This document shows, piece after piece, positions 16,228 to 23,916 of a stretch of 64,000 nt of DNA (position 1 is the first letter of the stretch; each line of letters starts with the position of its first letter). The stretch spans positions 6,925-70,924 of the forward strand of contig CANLTN010000022.1 in the NCBI GenBank assembly GCA_947494035.1, written 5' to 3'. The notes beneath the pieces are model-generated. The model made no database searches. It was not told where the DNA came from and saw only the letters and a program-made list of their open reading frames with translations. Source of the stretch: Pseudovibrio sp947494035. Lineage in GTDB: Bacteria > Pseudomonadota > Alphaproteobacteria > Rhizobiales > Stappiaceae. The translations under genes were made by a program, and so were the position numbers.

Positions 16228-16836
16228 TTACAGCTTCACGCCTGAGAAAGCCATGAAACCCATAGCCATCAGACCAGCAGTGATGAAGGTGATGCCAAGA
16301 CCCTGCAGCCCGTCAGGAACATCAGAGTATTTCAGCTTTTCACGCACACCAGCCATCGCAGTAATCGCCAGCGCCCAACCAATACCGGAAGAAATACCGT
16401 AAACGGAAGATTCAGCCAGACTGTAGTCACGCTCCACCATGAACAGAGAACCACCCATGATCGCGCAGTTCACCGTAATCAGCGGCAGGAAGATACCCAG
16501 CGCGTTGTAAAGCGCAGGCACATAACGATCGAGGAACATTTCAAGAATCTGCACCACAGCAGCGATAACGCCGATGTAGGAAATCAAACCCAGAAAGCGC
16601 AGGTCAGTGCCTTCAAGGCCAGCCCATGCCAGCGCATTGTCATTGAGCAGCGTGGTGTAAAGTATGTTGTTGATTGGCACAGTCAAAGCCTGCACAACCA
16701 CAACGGAGATACCCAGACCCAGAGCAGTCTCAACCTTCTTGGAAACCGCAAGGAACGTACACATTCCAAGGAAGAAGGAGAGCGCAAGGTTTTCGATAAA
16801 GATCGCCTTTACGGCGAGGGAAAGAAGCCCTTCCAT
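16228..16836 (-). CDS. nqrE: Na+-translocating NADH:quinone reductase subunit E
   Basis: A 202-residue integral membrane subunit with six predicted helices. The opening 'LLSLAVKAIFIENLALSFFLGMCTFLAVSKK' region carries the conserved first-half-repeat cysteine, and a matching second cysteine is in 'LITVNCAIMGGSLFMVERDY'. Together with NqrD these cysteines hold an intramembrane iron centre in the known complex. The gene ends 13 bp before nqrF and starts just after nqrD. Confidence 0.95.
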   Translation of the reverse strand: MEGLLSLAVKAIFIENLALSFFLGMCTFLAVSKKVETALGLGISVVVVQALTVPINNILYTTLLNDNALAWAGLEGTDLRFLGLISYIGVIAAVVQILEMFLDRYVPALYNALGIFLPLITVNCAIMGGSLFMVERDYSLAESSVYGISSGIGWALAITAMAGVREKLKYSDVPDGLQGLGITFITAGLMAMGFMAFSGVKL

Positions 16837-16838
16837 AA

Positions 16839-17495
16839 TCAGTGAGCTCCCTCAGATTCCATAATTTTATACTCGCGCTTCTCAACCTGCGCAGGCTTCC
16901 AGGTACGGAAACCCCAAATCAGCAGGCCAATCACGAAGAACGCAGACGGAGGCAGCAGCAGCAGACCGTTTGGCACATACCAGCCACCGTTGTTCACGGT
17001 CTCAAGGATCTGCACACCAAACAAGGAACCGGCACCAAACAACTCACGAACAACACCAACCAGCAGCAGGATCAGGGAGTAGCCCAGACCGTTACCGATA
17101 CCATCAAGGAAGGATGGGATTGGTGGGTTCTTCATCGCATACGCTTCCGCGCGGCCCATTACGATACAGTTGGTGATGATCAGACCAACGAACACGGAGA
17201 GTGTCTTGGAGATCTCATAGAGAAACGCCTTCAGGATCTGGTCAACCAGAATAACGAGAGACGCAATAATCACCATCTGCACGATAATGCGGATAGAAGA
17301 CGGGATCTGGTTACGCAAAAGAGAGATGAAGAAGTTGGAGAACGCTGTCACAAGCGTCACCGCAATCGCCATCACCAACGCAACCTTCAGTGAAGAGGTT
17401 ACCGCAAGCGCGGAACAAATGCCCAGAACCTGAAGCGTGATCGGGTTGTTATCGACCAACGGGTCTTTGAGCATGGAGAAGTCTTTGCCAGCCAT
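16839..17495 (-). CDS. nqrD: Na+-translocating NADH:quinone reductase subunit D
   Basis: A 218-residue membrane subunit homologous to NqrE. It begins MAGKDFSMLKDPLVDNNPI and has a 'QVLGICSALAVTSSL' cysteine segment and 'LIITNCIVMGRAEAYAMKN' as the paired one, which are the iron-ligand cysteines of the NqrD/E half-channels. It shares one base with the stop of nqrC and leaves two bases to nqrE, so translation is coupled. Confidence 0.95.
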   Translation of the reverse strand: MAGKDFSMLKDPLVDNNPITLQVLGICSALAVTSSLKVALVMAIAVTLVTAFSNFFISLLRNQIPSSIRIIVQMVIIASLVILVDQILKAFLYEISKTLSVFVGLIITNCIVMGRAEAYAMKNPPIPSFLDGIGNGLGYSLILLLVGVVRELFGAGSLFGVQILETVNNGGWYVPNGLLLLPPSAFFVIGLLIWGFRTWKPAQVEKREYKIMESEGAH

Positions 17496-18316
17496 TACGC
17501 CTCTCCTTTTTTCAGATTGTCGAGGAAGGTCTTGAAGCCCTGCTCACCCATCCAGAATTTGACGAGGTTATCGACACCACGGGAGGTCAGCGTTGCACCT
17601 GCAATCGCGTCAATGTGGTACTTGGAACCATCGATACCAGCTGGAACAGCTTTGCTGACGCCAATATCAACGGCACCATCGTCGCCATAAACCAGCTTGC
17701 CGGGCCACTGGGCCATCCATTTTGGATTATCTACTTCTGCACCAAGACCCGGGGTCTCAGCATGTGAGTAAAAACGCAGGCCGTAAATCTCATTGCCATC
17801 AGCATTCAGAGCAATGAAACCATACAGCGTGGACCACAGACCGTAACCGTGGATCGGCAGAATGATACGCTCGATCTGACCTGCATCATCACGAAGCAGA
17901 TAAACCGAAGCCAGCTTTGCCTGACGTTTGATGGAAGCCGGATCATTTACCAGAGCAATGGATTGAGCCGGATCTTTAGCAGCAGCTTGCTGATCGTAAG
18001 TCACCGGATCAGCTGCAGTAGAGAACTTGCCAGTTGCCACATCAACGAGACGCGGTTCGAAAGAACCAAACGCCTTTTCAACGTCAACGCCGTCTGTGTA
18101 AAGGCCAGCAACCTTCAGGATGTTGGTCTTCTTGTCCAGTGTCTTGTTGATTTCCTGCTGAGGCTTCAACATCACCGCAGCGCCGGAAACAATCATGGAA
18201 CAGACCAGACACAGCACCACAGCAACCGTGATGGTGCGCGGAGCGGAGTCCAGAGGCATCGCATTGAAGCGCGCCCACAGACCTTTTGGAGCTGTTGTGT
18301 TTTCAGCATTAGGCAT
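17495..18316 (-). CDS. nqrC: Na+-translocating NADH:quinone reductase subunit C
   Basis: A 273-residue subunit with one N-terminal membrane helix (about residues 30-50) and an extracytoplasmic FMN-binding domain. The flavin is attached by ApbE to a threonine in the D-x-x-x-G-A-T type motif, here 'DAIAGATLTSRGVDNLV' with the modified residue probably Thr 242. It overlaps nqrB by 8 bp and nqrD by 1 bp. Electrons pass from NqrF via the membrane iron centre to this FMN. Confidence 0.95.
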   Translation of the reverse strand: MPNAENTTAPKGLWARFNAMPLDSAPRTITVAVVLCLVCSMIVSGAAVMLKPQQEINKTLDKKTNILKVAGLYTDGVDVEKAFGSFEPRLVDVATGKFSTAADPVTYDQQAAAKDPAQSIALVNDPASIKRQAKLASVYLLRDDAGQIERIILPIHGYGLWSTLYGFIALNADGNEIYGLRFYSHAETPGLGAEVDNPKWMAQWPGKLVYGDDGAVDIGVSKAVPAGIDGSKYHIDAIAGATLTSRGVDNLVKFWMGEQGFKTFLDNLKKGEA

Positions 18317-19517
18317 GACGCTTCATCCTCCGTGTGATGTTTGCCTTCACAACGAAGTAGTCGATCAGCGGAGAGAAGATATTCCCGAACAGGATTGCCA
18401 ACATCATACCTTCAGGGAAGGCCGGGTTGATAACGCGGATGAGAATACACATCACACCAATCAATGCAGCGTAGATGTAACGGCCCGGATTGGTCATCGC
18501 AGCTGTCACAGGCTCAGTCACCATAAACACCAGACCAAACATGAAGCCGCCAGTGACAAGGTGCCAGTACCAAGGCATTGCAAACATTGGGTTGGTGTCA
18601 GAGCCAATCATGTTCAGCAACAAAGTGAAGCCAATCATGCCGCCCAAGCAACCAAGAATAAGTCGATAGTTCGCGATACCGGTGCTCACGAGGAACACGC
18701 CGCCAATGGCAATTGCAATCGTGGAGGTCTCACCAAAGGAACCCGGAATGGTACCGATGAAGGAGCTCATCCAGGTAATGCCGTTGTTGGCCAGACCCTG
18801 CATGCCATCAGCAGCAGCAACACCCAACGCAGTCGCACCGGAGAAGCCGTCTACTGGCGTCCATACCGCATCACCGGACATTGCTGCCGGATAAGCGAAG
18901 TAAAGGAACGCACGACCAACTAGCGCCGGGTTCAGGAAGTTTTTACCTGTACCGCCAAACACTTCTTTACCGATGACCACACCAAACGCGATCCCCAGAC
19001 CAACCTGCCAAAGTGGCGTGGAAGCGGGCAGGATCAACGTGTACAGCATGGAAGAAACGAAGAAGCCTTCGTTCACTTCGTGGCCCCGCACAACGGCGAA
19101 GAGCACCTCAAAGACACCGCCAACAGCAAGCGTTACGATGTAGATCGGCAGGAAGTACAAAGCACCATGCGCCATGTTGGCGAAGATGCTGTCAGGGTTG
19201 AAACCGATACCCAGCAGCGAGAGGATGAACGCTCTCCAGCCTGCTGGCTCGGTGATACCCATAGAGGCCAGTGCAGCGTTGGTCTGCAGGCCGGTGTTGT
19301 ACATACCAAACAGGATCGCAGGGATCGTCGCCAGTACAACATACGTCATGACACGCTTAAGGTCTGCGTGGTCACGAGCGTGCGGCGCAACGCTGGTCAC
19401 TGTTTTTGGAGTGTAGATGAAAGTATCCACCATCTCGTAGACGGCGTAAAACTTCTCGTATTTGCCACCCTTTTCAAAGAGCGGCGCAACACGATCAAAC
19501 TTATCGCGCAAACTCAC
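18309..19517 (-). CDS. nqrB: Na+-translocating NADH:quinone reductase subunit B
   Basis: This is the main membrane subunit, 402 residues with about ten helices. It carries covalent FMN and riboflavin and the quinone site. The flavinylation motif is 'DGFSGATALG', with Thr 229 as the expected FMN site. 'GKEVFGGTGKNFLNPALVGRAFLYFAYP' contains the family's conserved glycine-rich segment. The start is ATG at 19517, three bases after the nqrA stop. Confidence 0.96.
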   Translation of the reverse strand: MSLRDKFDRVAPLFEKGGKYEKFYAVYEMVDTFIYTPKTVTSVAPHARDHADLKRVMTYVVLATIPAILFGMYNTGLQTNAALASMGITEPAGWRAFILSLLGIGFNPDSIFANMAHGALYFLPIYIVTLAVGGVFEVLFAVVRGHEVNEGFFVSSMLYTLILPASTPLWQVGLGIAFGVVIGKEVFGGTGKNFLNPALVGRAFLYFAYPAAMSGDAVWTPVDGFSGATALGVAAADGMQGLANNGITWMSSFIGTIPGSFGETSTIAIAIGGVFLVSTGIANYRLILGCLGGMIGFTLLLNMIGSDTNPMFAMPWYWHLVTGGFMFGLVFMVTEPVTAAMTNPGRYIYAALIGVMCILIRVINPAFPEGMMLAILFGNIFSPLIDYFVVKANITRRMKRHA

Positions 19518-19520
19518 GGG

Positions 19521-20873
19521 TTAGCCCTCTTTCTCGATCTTATCAAGATTTGCACGCAGCGCAGCTCCGTATTCATTCTTGGAATGGCAGATGAAGGTGC
19601 ACAGCGCCAAGTCTTCTTCGTCCAGCTCCAGAGCGCCAAGCTTCTGCGCCATGTCAGTGTCCAGCACCACAAGGGCGCGGAGCAGCTGGGTTGGAAGAAC
19701 ATCAAGCGGCATCACCTTCTCATAGGTACCCAATGGAACGATTGCGCGGATGGAACCGTTCCTGTTGGTACCAAACGGAAACTTCAGCTTGCTGCGGAAG
19801 AAACCGGAAGGATGCACATTCAGGTTGGACCACTTGGTCATGAAAGGGCGAACCCAGCCAACGACGTCTTGCTTGTGGTCTTCTTCCATCAGCGTCACTT
19901 GAGTGTGGTAACGACCGAGGAAGGCAAACTGCTCAGCGGCAATCGTGCCGGAGAGGATGGAACCGGAAACCACACGGGCCGGAATGCCCGGCTGAATTTC
20001 ACCAGCCAGCAGATCAGTCAGATCTGCGCCAACGCGTGTTGTAACAAGACGCGGCTTGGAAGCCAGCGGCCCTGCAACAGACACAACACGGGAAACATCC
20101 AGCTCACCTGTCAGGAACAGGTTACCGATTGCGATGACATCCTGATAACCGATGGTCCAGACTGTCTTGCTTTCGTTCACCGGGTCGAGGAAGTGAATGT
20201 GAGTACCCGCATTACCTGCTGGGTGCTTACCTTCAAAGCTCTCCATCTGCACACCGGCAACGGCTGCACCCGGAAGCTTATCCTTCGGGGCGTGGCACAC
20301 GAATGTGCGGCCATCAGTGAGTTTGGAAACAACCTGAAGCCCGGCTTCAAACGCGCCAGCATTCGCATTGATGATCACACCGGCATCCGCAGCAAGCGGG
20401 TTGGTGTCCATCGCAGTTACGAAAATGGAACGCGGCTGCGTTTCAAAAACAGGAACCTTGGAGTATGGGCGGGTACGGAAACTTGTCCAAAGACCAGACT
20501 TGGCAAGCTGCTCACGAACGACAGATGCGTCCAGAGTTGCCAAAGCGCTGTTTTCAAACTTTGAGAAAGCGATCTGTTCTTCATTGCCGTCGTCCAGTTT
20601 AATGACGATGGTTTCCAGAACGCGCCGTGCACCACGATTGACTGCTTCAACAACACCAGCACCCGGAGCAACATAGTTGATTTCTGGAGAGCGTTTATCG
20701 TTGAAAAGAGGTTGACCCTTTACGACGCGGTCGCCTTCAGCCACCAGCATACGTGGTTTCAACCCGTTGTAATCCCCACCGTTCACGGCAACACGACGAA
20801 CCGTTTGACCCTTGTGGATCTCCTGGTTCGGAGCGCCGGTAATCGGCAGATCCAATCCTTTTGTAATCTTCAT
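19521..20873 (-). CDS. nqrA: Na+-translocating NADH:quinone reductase subunit A
   Basis: The 450-residue cytoplasmic subunit NqrA, first gene of the operon. It begins MKITKGLDLPITGAPNQEI, the usual N-terminus, and has a biotin-carrier-like 'GDRVVKGQPLFNDKRSPE' region, a Rossmann-like core and a C-terminal ferredoxin-like part lacking cluster cysteines. It takes part in quinone binding or assembly of the complex. The promoter must lie in 20874-21401, shared with divergent apbE. Confidence 0.95.
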   Translation of the reverse strand: MKITKGLDLPITGAPNQEIHKGQTVRRVAVNGGDYNGLKPRMLVAEGDRVVKGQPLFNDKRSPEINYVAPGAGVVEAVNRGARRVLETIVIKLDDGNEEQIAFSKFENSALATLDASVVREQLAKSGLWTSFRTRPYSKVPVFETQPRSIFVTAMDTNPLAADAGVIINANAGAFEAGLQVVSKLTDGRTFVCHAPKDKLPGAAVAGVQMESFEGKHPAGNAGTHIHFLDPVNESKTVWTIGYQDVIAIGNLFLTGELDVSRVVSVAGPLASKPRLVTTRVGADLTDLLAGEIQPGIPARVVSGSILSGTIAAEQFAFLGRYHTQVTLMEEDHKQDVVGWVRPFMTKWSNLNVHPSGFFRSKLKFPFGTNRNGSIRAIVPLGTYEKVMPLDVLPTQLLRALVVLDTDMAQKLGALELDEEDLALCTFICHSKNEYGAALRANLDKIEKEG

Positions 20874-21401
20874 CCCTTACCCTGTCAGGCTTCTTTAGGG
20901 CAACCAATAGATGTTTGCGGGATATCTGCGGGTAAATGCTGCTAAGTCATTCTGCTATGTACAAAATGCCGCGCACGCGGATTATTGACTTTGACAAGTC
21001 GAACCGAGATAAATCCCCCCACAGATCGCTGTTTCAGCAACAAAGCCCGAGCATTGCTGAACGTCACTCATCCATGGCTCCGGTTTGGAGTAACCGCTCG
21101 CATACCACTAAAGTGTGTTGCGGTCAGCTATTCCTACGGATTTATGCGGGCCAATACCCTGATATACCGCAAATTTCAATAGGGATTCGCCATATTGACG
21201 CAACGGCAACAATGCTGTTCTGCGAAATATTTTTTTCAGATAAGTTTTCCCCTAACTTTTCCCATTCCCGTAGTTCTGCGTATCATTTTTCGTTTTCATC
21301 TATCTCTGTTCTTTTCTGCATCAGCATCAAACTCTATTTAACTTGACAGAAAACCGGAATAAGCCGATTACGCAGGGAAATGAAAAAACTCTGAGGCCGA
21401 A
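20874..21401. other. Divergent control region between nqrA and apbE
   Basis: About 530 bp without a convincing gene. It separates the leftward NQR structural operon from the rightward maturation genes and must hold both promoters. The frame at 20936-21346 has no ribosome-binding site or recognisable family. The right half is AT-rich. No riboswitch was recognised. Confidence 0.5.
21343..21371 (+). promoter_or_regulatory. Probable promoter of apbE-nqrM
   Basis: TTGACA at 21343-21348 is followed after 17 bases by GATTAC at 21366-21371. The -35 is perfect and the -10 is weak. The expected transcription start near 21378 gives a short leader before the ATG at 21402, which has a GAGG ribosome-binding site. 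Confidence 0.5.
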
Positions 21402-22430
21402 ATGCGCTTCCTCATTACTGCTCTCTTACTCATCGTTGTCACAGCATGTGTCCCTAATGACAAAAGCCGGGAGGAAATCCTCCTCCAAGGCAAAACCATG
21501 GGCACCACCTATCATGTCAAAGCTATCAAAGGGTCGTCTTCTGTCTCAGAACAGGACCTGCAGCAGCAAGTTGACGAAGCCCTCGCTGGTGTCAACAAAG
21601 CCATGTCCAACTGGGACAAAGAGTCAGAGATCAGTCGGTTTAACCAATCCACCAGCACTGAATGGACACCAATCTCCCGCGATTTCAGCATCGTGATGCA
21701 GGAGTCTCTGCGCATTCATACCCTGACCAACGGCTACTTTGACGTGACCCTCGCACCGCTCATCGAGCTGTGGGGCTTTGGAACCAAGCAGGATACACCT
21801 CCTCAGCCAAGCCCAAGCGACATCCGCAACGCCCTTGAGTCAGTTGGCATGAGCACCATGCTGGAGTTTGAGACTGACCCGCCCGCACTGCGCAAGGTCA
21901 ACACAGACACCACCGTCAACCTCTCCGCAATCGCAAAAGGCTTCGGCATCGATAAGGTCGCCTCTGTCCTGGACGATAACGGCATTGACGAGTATCTGGT
22001 CGAAATTGGCGGCGATCTGGTCACCAGCGGCAACAACGCTAAAGACGAGCCTTGGGTCGTCGGCATCGAAAAGCCGGACTCTGGCGCCCGCACCGTTCAG
22101 CATGTTGTCCGGGTTAGCGGCAAGGGCATGGCAACCTCCGGCGACTACCGCATTTACAAGGAAGTGGACGGCAAACGCTTCTCACACATTATTGACGCCG
22201 CATCCGGCCGCCCTGTCACCCACAAGCTTGCATCAGTCACCGTAATTGCTGACAATGCAATGCGTTCTGATGGTCTGGCAACAGCTCTCCTTGCAATGGG
22301 TGACAAGCGCGGCATGGCTCTGGCGGAGCGTGAAGGGATTGCCGCATTCTTCATCGTGCGTGAAGGCGACCACTTCATTACCCGGTCGTCCAGCGCATTT
22401 AGAAAATTCGAGCAGTCGACAGAGAAATAA
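21402..22430 (+). CDS. apbE: FAD:protein FMN transferase (lipoprotein)
   Basis: This enzyme cleaves FAD and attaches FMN to threonine in flavinylation motifs; the likely targets here are NqrB and NqrC. The 342-residue protein starts with a lipoprotein signal peptide, 'MRFLITALLLIVVTACVPND', with Cys 16 as the lipidation site, so it works on the periplasmic face. ApbE features follow: 'GKTMGTTYHVKAI', 'LAPLIELWGFG', 'NLSAIAKGFGIDKVA', 'LVEIGGDLVTSG' and 'SHIIDAASGRPV' (Mg2+-binding region). It is divergent from the nqr operon and followed closely by nqrM. Confidence 0.94.
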   Translation: MRFLITALLLIVVTACVPNDKSREEILLQGKTMGTTYHVKAIKGSSSVSEQDLQQQVDEALAGVNKAMSNWDKESEISRFNQSTSTEWTPISRDFSIVMQESLRIHTLTNGYFDVTLAPLIELWGFGTKQDTPPQPSPSDIRNALESVGMSTMLEFETDPPALRKVNTDTTVNLSAIAKGFGIDKVASVLDDNGIDEYLVEIGGDLVTSGNNAKDEPWVVGIEKPDSGARTVQHVVRVSGKGMATSGDYRIYKEVDGKRFSHIIDAASGRPVTHKLASVTVIADNAMRSDGLATALLAMGDKRGMALAEREGIAAFFIVREGDHFITRSSSAFRKFEQSTEK

Positions 22431-22442
22431 CGGAATATCGAA

Positions 22443-22676
22443 ATGGCAACTTTCATCATCGCGTTTATCATGCTGATCCTGATTGTAGCAGGAATGGCAA
22501 TTGGTGCCGTTTTCAGAAACAAGCCAATCACTGGCAGCTGTGGCGGCTTGAACGCAATTGATGGCGCAGACCATTGCGTCGTCTGTAAGCGTGAAATTGA
22601 CCCGAACAGCCCGCTTCGCGAAAAGCTGCAGCCTTGCAAGTCCAAGCAATCAATCGAAGAGCATAGCGCAGCTTAA
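22443..22676 (+). CDS. nqrM: NQR maturation factor NqrM (DUF539)
   Basis: A 77-residue protein with one N-terminal membrane helix and a short domain with four cysteines: 'SCGGLNAIDGADHCVVCKRE' and 'LQPCKSKQ'. This matches NqrM, shown in other bacteria to be needed for maturation of the NQR complex and thought to deliver iron to the NqrD/NqrE cysteine site. It lies 12 bp after apbE and is followed by an intrinsic terminator, making a two-gene maturation unit. Confidence 0.92.
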   Translation: MATFIIAFIMLILIVAGMAIGAVFRNKPITGSCGGLNAIDGADHCVVCKREIDPNSPLREKLQPCKSKQSIEEHSAA

Positions 22677-22700
22677 CAATGCGCCATTTCAAGACGTTTT

Positions 22701-22723
22701 AAGGGGCCACAAGGCCCCTTTTT
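22701..22723 (+). terminator. Intrinsic terminator after apbE-nqrM
   Basis: AAGGGGCC pairs with GGCCCCTT around a 4-base loop (ACAA) and is followed by TTT. It also lies just beyond the end of the convergent membrane-protein gene. Confidence 0.85.
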
Positions 22724-22731
22724 CATGCCTG

Positions 22732-23181
22732 CTATTGGTTCTTGCTGTAGTCGCGTGCCGCATCTGGCCCTTCACCGCCAAACAGCTTTGCGAAGAACCC
22801 GGCAATAATGCCGAACAAAACACCAATCACAACAAACCCAACACCCAGCAACAAACTGCCAAGCGTTGGAAAGATCCCCTGCCCGATTGACGTCAGGCTG
22901 TCTCCGCTAATCAGCCACAGCAGCAGGTTCATCCATCCGCAGACAAAACCACCGGAAAACCAGCTCGGCATACTGGCTTTGAGCAAAGGGTGATAATTGA
23001 TGAGCCCGATAAGGGCCACCAAGCCTCCAAGCGAAATACACCACAGAAGCAACCCGAACTGCACCACAAAGGAAACATTCAGGTTCAACCAGCTGATGAG
23101 GTAGAGGCACAAGAGCCCGAACGCCAGCCCAAACAGCTTGGCTGTAACACCTCGTCTGAACAATGATGGCTTCGAAAACAT
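22732..23181 (-). CDS. Membrane protein of unknown function
   Basis: A 149-residue protein beginning MFSKPSLFRRGVTAKLFG, with four hydrophobic helices and a short polar tail (GGEGPDAARDYSKNQ). No family was recognised. The ATG at 23181 is chosen because an AGGAG site precedes it at the right distance; an in-frame start 63 bases upstream lacks one. It is convergent with apbE-nqrM. It may be co-transcribed with the small membrane protein upstream, although nearly 100 bp separate them. Confidence 0.6.
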   Translation of the reverse strand: MFSKPSLFRRGVTAKLFGLAFGLLCLYLISWLNLNVSFVVQFGLLLWCISLGGLVALIGLINYHPLLKASMPSWFSGGFVCGWMNLLLWLISGDSLTSIGQGIFPTLGSLLLGVGFVVIGVLFGIIAGFFAKLFGGEGPDAARDYSKNQ

Positions 23182-23277
23182 ACTCTTAGCTCCTGTAGGT
23201 TTATCTCGGCAGATCTCCGCCAATTGAGTATCAGGATACACCAAGGGTCTTAAAACTAGTTTTCCGCAAACGTAAAG

Positions 23278-23493
23278 TTATCTGCTCGCCCAGCCAAAAT
23301 CAAAAACACCGAAAACCATCAAGGCAAAGCTGATCAGAGCAAGCAATCCAAACACCCAGCACCGCAGCTTCCATCTGGCACCCTGGCTTTTCCAGGCGTC
23401 CCTGAACAGGCGACCACTCAAGACAAAGACAACAAGAAAGATCACGCCAACCCAGGAGGGCAGTACACCAATGAAGTTTGAGAGCTGATCCAT
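23278..23493 (-). CDS. Small membrane protein of unknown function
   Basis: A 71-residue protein starting MDQLSNFIGVLPSWVGVIF with two hydrophobic helices separated by a basic loop ('FRDAWKSQGARWKLRC'). ATG 23493 follows a GGAGG ribosome-binding site; a longer in-frame start at 23574 is not supported. No family is recognised. Confidence 0.55.
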   Translation of the reverse strand: MDQLSNFIGVLPSWVGVIFLVVFVLSGRLFRDAWKSQGARWKLRCWVFGLLALISFALMVFGVFDFGWASR

Positions 23494-23916
23494 TTCGCCT
23501 CCGCCTGATTTTTGCCTCTCTTTAGTTCCGCACCACGAAAAAGGCAAATATTCAAAGCAGTAAAGCCAGACCACTCCTGACTTTTATAGTCATACCGCAC
23601 TCTTCCTCGACAACAGCTACAAGAAAATCAACCGCTTTTCACTCACACAAACAGTGATACATGTCTCCGCAAAACCGATATTCTCGTCGTTCTTGCAAAG
23701 ATTCTGACAGTCAGACACCACAAACTTACATGCATCTTTCATATCTATTTTTCTTATTTCATTGACCTTTCCACCAAGTCAGACTACAAGGCCCACGAAG
23801 AAAAGAGCTCGCTTGCCATTTGCCGCCTCATGACCCCATGAGTGAGCGGAAGCGATGGGTAGGGCAACAAAAGCTCTTGCTTTACATATAATGACCCTCC
23901 TCGAAAGAAATACTAC
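23494..23916. other. Leader/promoter region of the DEAD-box helicase gene
   Basis: About 420 bp with no gene. A good -10 box, TATAAT at 23887-23892, lies 24 bp before the helicase ATG, but the matching -35 is poor and the leader would be very short. Long leaders are common for cold-shock helicases, so other promoters may lie upstream. No hairpin-rich RNA element was recognised. Confidence 0.4.

Noticed and set aside
15117..16256. Long plus-strand frames opposite nqrF and nqrA
   Set aside because: They are mirror frames of strongly coding genes with perfect NQR motifs on the other strand.
20936..21346. A 136-codon frame between nqrA and apbE
   Set aside because: It has no ribosome-binding site, biased composition, and no family features, and it fills the promoter region of both units.
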